Assembly (NCBI RefSeq): GCF_027744825.2
Contig: NC_071342.1
Span: 11,179,501 to 11,243,500 of the forward strand
DNA: 64,000 nt
Reading direction: 5' to 3'
Source of the DNA: Synchiropus splendidus
Taxonomy: Eukaryota > Chordata > Actinopteri > Syngnathiformes > Callionymidae
The notes beneath the pieces were generated by a model. It made no database searches and was not told the origin of the DNA. It was given only the letters and a program-made list of their open reading frames with translations. A program made the translations under genes and the position numbers. Below are positions 11,937 to 24,425 of this stretch, in pieces (the stretch's first letter is position 1; each line of letters begins with the position of its first letter).

Positions 11937-12250
11937 AGACACCGCGCGCTCCGTCTGGATCCCCCACCACTGACGACCGCAGAGGCCGTCCAGAGAGCTG
12001 CTGTCGGCGGGTAATTGCGCGATGGATTCCGCGGTTATCTCAAGGGTTTTCCCACGACTTATTCCCCTTTACACAACTTCCAAAGGCTTTATGAAATTAG
12101 ACGAGATGGGAGCCAATCCGCGCGGAGCTCGACGAATATTTAATGCAGAAGCCAATAGTCAGAAAGACACTGAGACAGGGGGCGTGGCCTCGCCTTTATA
12201 TGCCGGCGCACAGCCGGGACTGCGGGGTCGATGCTGCGCTCCTCTGTATT
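11937..12250 (-). promoter_or_regulatory. crtac1: Putative crtac1 promoter and noncoding first exon
   Basis: A GC- and CpG-rich island in an otherwise AT-rich region. On the minus strand a TATA box (TATAAAG, plus coordinates 12194-12200) lies upstream of a donor T|GTAAGTAA at 11936, the only strong GTAAGT donor upstream of crtac1 coding exon 1. CCAAT motifs (reverse ATTGG) lie at about 12111-12116 and 12150-12155, and a GC/CACCC-type box (GGGGGCGTGG) at 12178-12187. The start of transcription is not fixed: it may be near 12170 if the TATA box is used, or nearer 12050 if the CCAAT boxes are upstream elements. Confidence 0.5.
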
Positions 12251-12519
12251 TACCTATAACCTGAACCAAAATATATATTTTTTTAAGATATATATTTTAA
12301 GATAACATGAAAGACACCCCTTGATCACTATCCTGGTCCATTGCAGGGCTCAGAAACGTCACCTTTTCCATTTTATTTTTTCACACTGGTTTATCAAGTC
12401 AATACAAATAACCGAGTGATGGAGTTATTTAAAAATATATTTATAAACACCAACTACTGATTTGATCCAAATGCTGTTCATATTGTGATGTAATGTCACA
12501 AATCCAATACAATGCTAAA

Positions 12520-12620
12520 CACAAGGCCCGGGGGCCAAAACGGGCCAGTCAATCATATTATTCGGCCCACTCCAGATTTAAAAATATATACAGAAGTCGG
12601 CACAAAAATTATGCTCAATA
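12520..12620. repeat. hAT-like dispersed repeat end (GGCCCGGGGGCCAAA type)
   Basis: AAGGCCCGGGGGCCAAAACG followed by GGCCAGTCAATCATATTATT and CGGCCCACTCC. This 'rCGGCCCG.GGGCCAAA' start is shared with 15090 and is common to hAT-derived repeats in vertebrates. The right boundary is unclear; related sequence may continue to about 12960. Confidence 0.45.
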
Positions 12621-15087
12621 ATAATCTGCAAAAAGTGGATCATCCCCAATGAGTGTCATGCTAACTTTGGTGTTCGACACGCTGTTTTCTTGGTAGCAGA
12701 GATCATAGTTGGGAAATCATTAAAAACAGAACAGCTTAGTCTCTTCTTTCCTGCTACAGGAGTTGAACGTTCAATAAATAGAAATTGTGTTTGACCGGTG
12801 ACTTCGACGCGTGCTGCTGACTTTGGCCCATACACTTTGGTGTTGCGGTGAAAATGCTTGTGGCGGATTGTATTTATTGTAAGAGATTGTAAGCGACCTT
12901 GATGCAGCTTCTACCTCTCAACTGAATCAGAAGAACCTGCGTGACCTTAACACCATAGAGCTCAACAATATATAGTCAAAAAGCTGGTGGGGAACTTCAG
13001 GTACAGAAGAATTCTCTTCATACTTGATGCTTAGCCTTTGTCCCTTCCAGCATTTACAGTCAGGGTTTGCCTCAGCCTCCTCCATCTTCACCTTCTGCAG
13101 CCCACACCTGAAGCTTCTGCATTAAGGAGGAGAGATGTGAGCTATTTGGAGGTCACATAAAGCAAAACTGTGTTCACCATATATAGGTGAAAAAAGGTAA
13201 GGGCCCTTCTTCTTACAGAGGTGATTTGTCTTCACTTTGGATTTACACATGGATTGAAGAAGCAATGAGGAAGGACGTCTTCATGGTGAGCTGACGGTGA
13301 TCATGGACCACTGTCTTTATCCTCAAGATGAGGCTGAGGAGCTCAGTCAGCCACATCTGACCACAAGCCTCCACATGCTTGTGTGGCGCCTTCATATTAT
13401 CTTCCATCATAGTAAACAATCTACTGTCTGTCTGTGTGTGTGTGTGTTGGATCAATCAACAAGAAGATTGTGATGGTATTAGAATCAATCAAACAGCTCA
13501 CTTACAACAGTGAGCTGGTGAACAGCTAAATTGCTGGCCATATCACTTGCAAGCTACCAGCCCCTTGTCAGCCAGAAGGCACTTTCATTGAGTCCAGAGG
13601 TCGAGGCTACAGGTGAACGTAGGAATAAGATCAATAAAACAAATGACTGGCGAGCTAAGCGTCTGGGGCAGGTACTGTACTCACTGCGCAGTCGAGTAGA
13701 AGACAAGAGCTGCAGCTTTGGACGTGATCTGACCCAGTCATTCACTGGGCTCTTCTCAAGGTTCCAGCTTTTCATCAATCAAAACTGCTGACACATGATG
13801 CGCTGTCGGTGGTGATTCTACTGAGGGAGGTGTTCGCCTTTTACGCTGATAATATTTAGCCCAATCTGACCTTTAAAAAAGGACATAATAAGACGAGAAC
13901 TCACCAATAAAAACCTGCCTCTTTTCTGATAAGCAAGGAGCTGCCGGAGCTTTGATGATGAATAACAGAAATAAAGCTGCACTGTCACATCTGCATACAC
14001 TTCCTGAAAAACAAAATAAATAATCCCGCCGAGAGATGAGACAAAAGTTAGTGTTCTGTCTCATAAGAGCCACAAGTTTGTGCGTGTGCATGCTGCCGTG
14101 TGTGTGCGTACTGGAAGGAGGGTTTGCAGGTTTACTGCTGCCAGATGTATAATTCTTATATCATGCTCCACTGAGTCCAGCCTCCCAGAGACCTCCAGTG
14201 AACGTGTGTGTGTGTCTGCGCACGTGGATGCACGTGCGTGTGTGTGTGTGTGTGTGTATGGCCGTGCGCCGCTTGCTGCTGAAATGAGATGTTCACATCC
14301 CAAGGACGTCTCCCTCCATAATTTAAACTCACTGGTGCTGGAAGACTTCAAACTCAAAGTGCTGGAGTCATAAAGCAGCGCTCTTCTGTCTTTACTGTTA
14401 TTGTCTGTGATCGAGTGTTGTAAACCCCCTGCAGGTGGCTGCGGCTCAAACAATGCAAATGCCAGGACAGAATGTCATTATTTCCATGTCAGGACAGATG
14501 AGTTCAGAGCTGTCAAATTAAGATGAAGACTGGAAGTCAGCAGGGTTTTACTGAAACCTGGAGAGTTGGTTTGAAGAGAAGCGACGGAGAGTTAGTGCCT
14601 TTGATACATTTTGCTATTTACTGGCTGATCTACAGTCTCTCAGCAGCGGCCAGTGCCATTTTTATTTATGGCAAAGTGATGAGACATCCATCAGCTGGAG
14701 CCAGCAGCCGTGTCCGGGGCGACTTCAAGGTAGGGAGTGGATCGTAATCTTTCCCTTGGGCCTCACTGAGACAAACTCCTGACCGATGCCGTGGTCAGTG
14801 ACTGGCTACAGCTCAGGTTCAGGGGCGTCTCAACCCCCCCTGAAGCCCTGCCAACCCAGGTAAAACCTCCGCCGCTCCTCAAAAGAAAAAGTATGTCAAA
14901 CTAGAATCAGACTTTACTAGTGAAACTTCAGGGGCCGTGACTCGTGTGGCTATCTGAATCCAAGGACCTCCTCACTTCTCTTTCTTGCTGGTCCTATCAG
15001 ATCATGGGTTGCTTGATGAGCGAACAACTTCAACAAGGCACCGGTGGAGAAATGTAGAAAATAGCTCAATGTGTTGCAGAGCTGGGT

Positions 15088-15290
15088 GAGGTGCGGCCCG
15101 GGGGCCAAATGTGGCCCTTTCAATGAATTTATGTGGCCCTGCTTGAGTCAGAGTAAAACTATAAATTGCATACAATACATTGTCACTGACATTTTTGCGC
15201 ATTGTTTTTTTGTTCATTACGATGCAACTGAAACATAAACTTTCTCGTTTGATCATTTTTCTCAACTGTTCGTCATTTCCGTTGGCTACT
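15088..15290. repeat. hAT-like dispersed repeat, second copy
   Basis: Begins GTGCGGCCCGGGGGCCAAAT then GTGGCCCTTTCAATGAATTT and ATGTGGCCCTGCTTGAGTC. Shares the GGCCCGGGGGCCAAA core with 12530, but the flanking bodies differ, so the two belong to the same broad family rather than being a recent duplication. Confidence 0.45.
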
Positions 15291-18200
15291 GTAGCAGTAT
15301 TTCTTGTCCCTTAAAATACATCAGAACTGAAAGTACACATCTTTAAATGGAATGTGGTTTAAATTAAATAAAACACAACAAGCCAACAGTTTTGTGCATT
15401 TTTAAAGTGTAATTTCATAATCACACATGATGTCATCACTTGATTTTTATTTTCAGTTTTCTCTTACCCTCCTTTCTTTGGGTTTGTTGGCCCCTCTCAA
15501 CAGTCACACTTAACAGAAATGTGTGACACACTGTGCTCAACGCAACATTTCACCTGTACTAGAACATTCATAGAAAAGCTACAGTTACATTTCATACAGA
15601 GAAAAGGCAGATGGCTAGTGCTTGCAGGGGGCCGTGGTCACAAGGGGGATTAACAACAGAGATGTGTCTTTGCAGCGTCGGCCTACAAGGGGCATTTCCC
15701 ACGTTTTTTTGCTGCAGCATCTCAAGTTGCACGATTGTTTCAGCATTGATTCAGAGCAGTTTCATATTGTAGATCGGCACCAGAACCACTTATGATGTCG
15801 GAACATCTAACTGAGATCAGGAAGGAAATGCAGAGATGGTTTTCTGTCCCTCAAGAAGTTCCAGCAGGACAACATGGAGCGTCATGGTTCTGGGTGATGC
15901 TGGAGTAAGTCCAGGGTTTATTTAGGGAATGGATCAGTGATGCAATGTAAATATTAGTCAACAATTTGTCACCTTTTGTCAAACTTCAGGTGTGGAAGAC
16001 GAGCTCCAGCGTCGTCCAAGAAAACCTCCACTCCTCTTATAAAGGCTGATGAATGATGTATCTTGCCACGGGCAGTTAATGAATCTCCTCCGAGGGAAAG
16101 AGGGGAACACTTCTCATATCATTAAGCTTCAGTAATGGTTCCACTGCCTCGTCCTTCTGGCAGCTCAGCGTTTCACCCTCTGGTGTTGGTGAACTGCAGG
16201 GCTGCTTCACTACCACCTCACGATCAATATGTTTTAATTACCTCTTCCAGTCTGACTGGATATAAAACTGCATTTGACGGCTGAATCCGGACTTGACTCA
16301 GGTGGACTCCGTAGTGAATGAATCATTAACGTCAAACACATTATAAGGCTTTTTCTTCGAGAAGATTTCACACAGTTGAGTCCAAAGTTCAGATCCATGG
16401 AGTTAAAGTGCATATATTGATGACTCGGTTGGAACCTCCTGTTTTATGACACAATAACTTTTGGTTATGCTCCTTAAAATTTATACACTGCACCTCTCGG
16501 GAGAATCAAAGCCTTAAGTGCTTCGGAAGAACATCAATAAACCTTCTGCTTGCTAAAATTGAGCTTTGAATTTTGGGTGTTTTTTTTTTAAACCATGGCA
16601 TGCTGTGAATATTATCTGATAATAATGTAACTTTGATTATTATTTTTATTTATTTAATTTTAGCTTTTCTTATATTTCCTTATATCTCAATTTAAGTAAA
16701 CAACACAAACATCAAGGAAAACATCGAGAACAGGAGGAGGAAGAGGAAACAGTTCACACTTCACTTTGCAGCTGAACGGTTTATCTGTTTAGCTGCTTTT
16801 TGATTCTCACTTGCGTCTCATGCTCCAAATGAAAACCCATTGATTTTCTGTGTGGATGAACTTCTGCTCTGGTCTTTGGATAATCACATTGAAACTATTC
16901 TACTGGACTCCTGCTTCCATGAAATTCCATCCCATGTGGAAGTCTGACTGCACTCTTTCCAGCACACTTCCACACACACAAGGCCATAGGTGCAGCCAAC
17001 AGGGTCCTTCATAGATCAAACTCCCCGTGACAGCTCTCTTAAATGTCCTTGGCACCTCCACACTCCCCTCACAAGCCTCTCTGTTCCTGCACCTCTTCCT
17101 CTGTGCCTCTGATGGATGCTGCCATATTTCTGTACCTCTGCTCTGGATCGTTCTGTATAGCAGTACGGTCCACTAATGCAAGACACACTCTGTGTACCAC
17201 ACTGTATATCCCACTTTGTGTTGCTCTTTTTTTAAGGTGTGGTTTGCATCAAGGTCAAAACAACAAACTATACTCCTGTTTTAGACTGTATTCTCAGCTG
17301 AAAGGGCTTTAACTTTAAAGATGTTTGACCCTTTAGTGCCCAACAATATCTGGAAGTTCCTTTTCCTTCACTTCTACCGTGTTGAGACGCATGTCCTTCC
17401 ACTGACTCATCACACCTGACCTTCCTGGATTACTGTCTCCAATTAGCTCCACCCAGCTCCACTTTCTCTGATCTTCTTCTGTTACTGACCTTTATTCTCA
17501 TCCACAGGAAACATATCTCATTTGAGACGCCTGAGCCTGTACACAAAAAAATGAAATCTGCATTAATATAGTTCCAATTGTTGAAGCAGATACCATGCAA
17601 ATATGCTTGGTAATGTTTCGCTGCAGTTGTGTCTGTTTCAACTCCACATCGTCTCTCAGCAGTGAAATAAATACGACATTTCAAACTGTTATTTAGTTCC
17701 ACTTGACTCATCATTCCCTATCAAACTGCTCTTTTTATTCGACTCCACAAACTTTTGTTTCTCGTACTCTCTCCTGCTATCAATCACACCTTTTAATTTA
17801 ATGTATGAATATGTGATTTATGTTTCCCGGGCAGGAGATATAAATCTATTCTGCAGCGGGAAGAGGAGGGAGCGGGGAGAGGCTTCTGTGTCTCAGCACC
17901 ATGATGCTTCCTTATTGATTGGCTGCCTTAATAGTGTTTGTTTTTTCATCGCAGAGCTCAGGAAATGGAGTAAATAAACAGAGGGAGTTAAGTCACTGCT
18001 GTGTTTAAGAGACGGATGTGCTCAAATATTGTCAGGCTCATGAGTGGAGGCGGATCCGACGGTCACGTCGTGGTGATCGATTATTAACATAGATGAACCG
18101 CCGGTCGTGTCTGACTGGGATGTCGAGTCTTGTTATGTATTACTGAAGGATGAAGTTCAGGGGGGAAATCAGGTGGTTGGTGACCAACTGGCCATAAGTC

Positions 18201-18722
18201 AAATGCAAAGACCTGTGAGGAATCACTTTTCTTTTGCTCTTGGTCACCATATGTTGCAACATGTCAGCCTTAAAACCAAGTAAGACCAAGTCTGGATGAG
18301 TTTATTTAACAAGGATGCTAAAAGAAACAACATTTTTAGGTGAATAAAGGTGCGGAGGACCTTTGAGAAAACCCTACCTGTCCATCACAGGAGAGAGAGC
18401 TTGGATACTATGAAGGGTTTTCACTGGATTTTGTTGTGACTACATCTAGGCACAAGTTCAGATGACATTTATTTAAACAACCATGGATGCTGCTGGTCAA
18501 ACCAACTCAAAAGCCTTAGAGCAGGCAAAAGGTAAAATGTATTTATAGGAGCGATGTGATTCTGTAAGCAAGACAATGAAGTTAAAACATGCGTATGCTG
18601 CATATGAAATGGCAATAAAGGCAATTTAGATATCTCAGTAAAGATGGTCTCACTCATTCCTGTCCATCCAAATAAGAAACACAGAGACACAGTCGAGTCT
18701 TGAGCAGGGCAACACAAGGGAT

Positions 18723-19834
18723 TAGGGGTGTGAGAAAATACCGATACGCTCAAATATCACAATACTTTATTGCATGATATAGCATCGATGATGTTTGATG
18801 AAATACAGCAGTGCTTACTTGTGCATAACTTATACATTTTCACGTTACGATTTGAAATCATGTACGCTGTATAACGACTTTTATATAAGGAAAAATAAAT
18901 TAGAAAAAAAAAGAAAAAATCCCACTGACGTTTCACGCCAGACCGACATCAACTCGCCAATGTTGGATACAAAACAGATCGTCTGGTCTCGCTGGTAACT
19001 GACGGTCGGAGCATCATACTTGCAAAAGTTATCCTCAATCGTGCTTTTATTTTTCTCGTTGCTTTCGGGTTTGGCGATAGGAGTGTTGTGTGCGCATGCG
19101 CTTTGCACTGCAGCCCACATCCGTTGTTTTGAATTGTGTTGCAAGAGGAATCGTTCAGAGAAAAAGAGTAAAGACGAGAAAAGAATCCGATTCTTCCATG
19201 CTTCCATTACTTCTATGATGTTTTTGATTGAAAGACACGATGGCCGACTGTGGAAGATTGAAAGACACGATGATAGAATGATTTATTTTCAAACATGCTG
19301 CACATGTTAAATGTAATGCAAGAGCTTTTATATATATTATCTTTGTTGTCATTTTCCAGTACATTGTTTGTCTTGCTGTGAGGTAAATAGTAATAATAAA
19401 ATATTACAATGCACCACGATTGTGTTTGTAAGGTTTCCTTTCAATTTATAAGGGGAATTGCGTCGCTTTATAAGGGGAGTTATTGGCAGAGGTTGACAGG
19501 CATGCTTGTGTGATACTGTCTTGATATTTGAAGCTAATTCAAAGACACTTGCTGCACCTGTGTTTGTGACGTTTTCCATTCCTCTGTTGGACTGCGAAAT
19601 TTACAACAATAAATTCATTTTAATGCACATCATATTTTACTTATATTATTATTATATTTTTTATATTATTACTTACATTTTATTTATTATCTGATTTTTT
19701 TTCCTCATAAATGATGGGTCTTATTACAATATATTGCTGAATTTACAGTGTCGCGACATATCGTAATGTATCATATCACCACTTCTGTATCAAGATATGC
19801 ATCGTATCGCAAGATATCAGCCAGTACACAACAG
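18723..19834 (+). mobile_element. Non-autonomous hAT-like element (TAGGGGTGT ends)
   Basis: The left end TAGGGGTGTGAGAAAATACC continues with GATACG and ATATCACAATACTTTATTGC. The right end carries ATCGTATCGCAAGATATCAG and a degenerate complement of the start (GTACACAAC). Sub-terminal blocks match in reverse the repeat at 44270-44650. No transposase frame was recognised inside, so it is presumably mobilised in trans, or dead. Confidence 0.6.
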
Positions 19835-21446
19835 TACAAGTCAGTCAAAAAAGTATTTGCTGGTATTATTGGGTGTGTGGAATAGAAAATTGAAAAATGA
19901 TTCTTGTTGTTGGTACCCTGACACGCCAACTTGATCCTCACTGTGAGGAGGAGAGCAGGACATAAATCCAACCCATTAGCCTTCAGGTCCCCCAATGGCA
20001 GTTACCGCCCCGCCCGGCTGATGTAAACCAAACTTCCTGCTCGGAGATTAAGAAGCCTGTCAGGCAGTTACAGCCACAGCAGCCTGGGTCACCCTCCCTC
20101 TGAGATGTTCTGGCATTAATAGCGAATCGATTCAAAATGAGAGACAAGGGAAACAACAGAGAGGGGCGAAAAAAAAAGCATGTGTCCATCTCCCGAGGAC
20201 AGATGGAGGGGAGATGGCGAAGATGCTCGAGGGCAAGGATGTTTGTGTGGGGACCGCAGACAGATCGCTTGTAAACTTTTTACTGTTTTCATCTACATTA
20301 CAATAATCTTCCTAAAGTACTGCAATTGCTTACATCGTGTTTAACTTTTTAACCTAAATAGAAATACACACAAATCAAGTTCATATTTACACCTGATGCA
20401 AAAAATATCATATCAATAAACACTGGGTCAAAACAAATAACACAACAGGAGGGATGCTGGATCTTCTTTGTCAGATTTAAGAGGCAAAAATGGACTCCGT
20501 CCAGTTTAGGACCTACCGACCAAGCACCCACTACTGCATGCTGATCCATTGTCTGGGGGTCGAACTATCCACGTATTTTATACCTTTAGAGAATGTTCAC
20601 CAGTCGGCATTCCCAGACTAACAATCGTGTGGTATCTGAATTATCTGAACTGAGAAGAACTATTATTATATTCTTACAACTGTTATTATTCCCAGTAAAT
20701 ATTCCTCATCTGGCTCCTCATCTTCAGCCTCTTTACTAGTTCTGCTGTCCATCACCTCATCACACCAGGTTACCTGATGGCACAGATGAGCAATACTTCA
20801 TGTCTAACAGTGTATTGATTTTCGCTTCAGAGTAATAACTCCATCAACTTAGTGGAATCTGTGTCCGCAGACATCACTCTCACTAGCATCATTTACACAC
20901 AGGTTACACTTTTCCTCATTTCATTTGAGCCTATCTCTCAGCACCAGAGAAGCATCTTCCAGCATCCCTGTTCTGAGTGTGAACTAAAAACAAGGTCTTG
21001 TATTTCTGTGTCTGTCTCCTCAGTAGGGTGATCAGCTCTCCTTCTGCAGAGCAATTCCTGCTCAGGAGAACATGTGCTCGACACTGCGGAAATTCATTTT
21101 TGGGTTTAATTTCAGGCCTATTGATCGAGGAGCGCTTTATAGGTGCGTGACATCCATAATCACAACAATGGTGTGACAGCACAGATAAATAATGTGGCGT
21201 GGAGAGAAGGAGGGATGGAGAAATGAAAAGGAAGCAATAGTGGAAAAAAAAAAGAAAGAAATAGGAAAAGCCAGCTTCCATCTCATACGGCATTCTGTAT
21301 TAATTACTGATCCCCTCCCCGTCGCACCTCCCAAACCCCTTCACCTTGATTGATCTGAGGCTGGAAATGAGTTTTGTTTTCAAACTTGTCTGAAACCTGT
21401 TTGCTTACGCATACAATTCAAGCTCTATGTTGAGCACCTGTCATAC

Positions 21447-21508
21447 CTGTAATGGTTGGAGCGTTCAGAGGAGCCAAAGTCAAATGCCTTGGTCCAAAGG
21501 AATTTCAC
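21447..21508 (-). other. Exon-like island A (unassigned gene, minus strand)
   Basis: On the minus strand a 62-base block is framed by a strong acceptor (GCGTTTTCCGCAG) and donor (TACAG|GTATGA). Only one of its three frames is open; it reads VKFLWTKAFDFGSSERSNHY, then AG of a split codon. I do not recognise the protein. Absence of stops in 62 bases is weak evidence alone; the paired splice sites and the protein-like composition make it worth listing. Confidence 0.3.
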
Positions 21509-21876
21509 CTGCGGAAAACGCATAAAATATCACAACAAGAATCCACCAACATTCTGAAGCTGACGATAAAAAAGTTATTAATACTATTATTAATACTAAA
21601 TTATTAATACTATAGCAAAATCAACTGTCAAATTGTTATAGCAAAAGGACTGTGGGGCTTTTTAGTTTGTGAACAAATTCGCAGCCCAGCCTGGCAAGAC
21701 TGTAGAGGAAAATAGCTATTCATTCCATTCATTCCAACTGAATATAAACCAAATTGTTCACACCAGTACTCTAATAAAACTGAAAAATATTCTCCAAGGG
21801 ACGTGATGTCATGACTAAGCCTTGAAAAGATCTGATACTTCTCCAGATGGACTAATGGACTATGGACTAACTGCTG

Positions 21877-22740
21877 CACCTCCAGCCACGAGTCCGTGAA
21901 GCTGATCAAGTTTGCGGACGACACCACCATCATCGGGCTCATCTCAGATGGAGATGAGTCGGCTTACAGGAGGGAGGTGGAGCGGCTGGTGTCCTGGTGC
22001 AGCCACAACAACCTGGAGCTCAACGCCCAGAAGACAGTGGAGATGGTCATAGACTTCAGGAGAGTAACAATTTCTCTGTCCCCTCTCATGTTGGCTGGTT
22101 TATCCATTCCTATTGTGGACTCCTTCTGCTTCCTGGGAACCACCATCACTGAGGACCTCAAATGGGAGCCAACCATCAGGTCCCTCATCAGGAAGGCCCA
22201 GCAGAGAATGTTCTTTCTGAGGCAGCTACGAAAACTACGACTACTGACGAAGTTGCTGGTGGAGTTCTACACGGCCATCATCTAGTCCATCCTCACCTCC
22301 TCTATCACTGTCTGGTACAACAGCGCCACCTCCAGGGACAAGAGCCGACTGCAGCGCATCGTACGTTCTGCTGAGAAGGTGATCGGTTGCAGCCTGCCAC
22401 CTCTTCATGACCTGTATGCAGAGACGTGCAGGTCGGATCAGAGCCGACCCTTCTCACCCTGGACATAGACTGTTTGTTCCTCTTCCCTCTGACAGGAGGC
22501 TACGGTCCATCCAGACCAGAACCTCCCGTCACAGGAACAGCTTCTTCCCCTCAGCCATCAGACTGTTAAATTCGTGAACAGCCTTGTTGTCATATTATTC
22601 TATTTATTTCATTTTATTTTATTTTATTTGTTTTTTGTTGCACTTTATTCCAAGACACTTTCCTAGTCAGTGGGCTCCCCACTGACCATGGCAATAAATC
22701 TGATTCTGATTCTGATTCTGATTCAGATTCTCAGATAAAT
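21877..22740 (+). mobile_element. 5'-truncated non-LTR retrotransposon, L2/CR1-like, dead
   Basis: Plus-strand reading shows the end of a reverse transcriptase. VKLIKFADDTTIIGLISDGD carries the FADD form of the catalytic YxDD box, followed by the WCSHNNLELNAQKT and VDFRR blocks, LRKLRL and FYTAII. The frame is broken by an in-frame TAG at 22283-22285, and a later frame gives the canonical C-terminus RSIQTRTSRHRNSFFPSAIR before its own stop at about 22576. Only the 3' end of the element was copied. It ends with a polyadenylation-like AATAAA and four TGATTC repeats (about 22694-22732), the usual tail of this fish LINE group. Confidence 0.85.
22694..22735 (+). repeat. (TGATTC)n tail of the LINE
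   Basis: AATAAATCTGATTCTGATTC continuing for a few more units, with one interrupted unit (CAGATTC). It marks the 3' end of the retrotransposon copy. Confidence 0.85.
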
Positions 22741-24369
22741 CTGTCAAGATCTGGGCGCCTTTCATTGAGAAACCAAGTCACTATAAAACCATACCTGGAC
22801 CCTCTGCTGTTATCTAGCTACACAGTTACCACTTTTATTTCATGTCTGTCTGTATCCAAACGCTTGACATCCACATTTATTTATCCATGTTGTACATTAT
22901 TTATTCAAGCGCTTTCTCTGTTTCAATAATAGTGTCTCTGACTACTTTACAGGTTGAGAGATTGAGGCGGTTAATATTAGTTTATTTTTCTCTATTTAAT
23001 TTTATTATTATAACACTGTTTTGTGACCTTTGTTGTTGTTGTTGTCCTTATGTACGGACCATTCTCTGTCCTCTGCAAAACAAGCCTTGGTTACGTATGT
23101 CCTGTAAGTTTGTTATAAATGTCTTTCGTCTAAAATGAATCGAGATATTAGGAATTTAAAAGATATTCTCCAACCAATGGAGGCATGTTTGAATGACTGG
23201 CTTTGATCAGGAAAGTGAAACTGATGCCAACATACTAACTTCTGGGGCTCTATCCAAACTGAACCCCCCAAAAACAAAGACGCTACTTAACCCAATTCTT
23301 TTGGACCACACAAGCGAGATGACTCAGAGCAGCAGGAACTGCATCTAGCCCAGTTTCCTGCACTATAGTGATGAAATAAAAGCTGAGTCATCCTCTCACC
23401 CGTGACGTGACCTGTTCAAAATGCTGCGGACACCTCTAACTCCGGGATTATGCCAACACGATGAGGAGTAAATCACACTGTGGGATGTAACACATTGCAA
23501 GTCAAAGTGTGACCTTTTGTAGCTGGCATGCTGTTAAATAATAATGCGTATAGTAAACAGTGTTGTCGCTGATGCAGCAGTGCATAAAGCGTGGCGTCCC
23601 TGCTTGTGTGAGTCAGTGGCGGCTGACAGCTCGGCCTCATAAAATGTCTCAAGTCATGAAGGCGATAAGGATGCAGTATTAATGCGGCATGGCACACACT
23701 TTTTTCGTGCGCAGGCAAAGTCTCACTCTTCAGTCGGACAGACAAAGGGAGTGGACACTGCAGGAGGCGGCATTTTCACACGTAAATGACAAGTATGGAA
23801 TACATACTGTTATACATTCACTTGGCTCAATTGGAAATATATGTTAACCTATCACAATAACTGCATGCTATCATGGCTGGCGCGACTAAGTTAACACATG
23901 TTGACATTTTGCAGTTGCAGGGTTGCGTCAGCTTTGTGATGTGTATTTATGATGTAAGAAATAAGGCGATATATGATGATAGAATTTTGTGTCGAACTGT
24001 GTAATGTTAATTTTCATTTTCCTATTTTAGGAATTGGAAAAGGTATATATATATAATTTAAATTGAATATATATAAATATAGATGTATCAGATTATGCAT
24101 GTAAAACGCCAAAGTCATCACCTATTTTATATGGCCCACAGGAGTTTTAAATAGATACAGTTCACTCTCACTCTGTATTCAGACAACTGAGGCTACGGGA
24201 CCATCACACCCAAAATGTTGATAGCATGGGATCATTCCACAAAGCGCACATCAAAGGACACATACAATACGTTCTGCGCAAGTATTTTTGAGGAATTACG
24301 AATCAAATATAAAGTTTCAAAACACTGTTCAACAATTTACGCATTTTCAACCAGACATGTTGCCGTGAC

Positions 24370-24425
24370 CTGTACATGTACTAGTCGACTAGTAGATCAG
24401 ATAGTCAGTGACTAGTATGCCAGTT
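24370..24425. repeat. Dispersed repeat with ACTAGTCGACTAGT core
   Basis: TACTAGTCGACTAGTAGATC followed by AGATAGTCAGTGACTAGT. The palindromic ACTAGTCGACTAGT core recurs in fish DNA-transposon remnants; family not identified. Confidence 0.35.

Noticed and set aside
12178..12264. A plus-strand gene starting in the GC-rich island (open frame 12022-12264)
   Set aside because: The frame is short, lacks domain features and overlaps the better-supported crtac1 promoter; the TATA box points to the minus strand.
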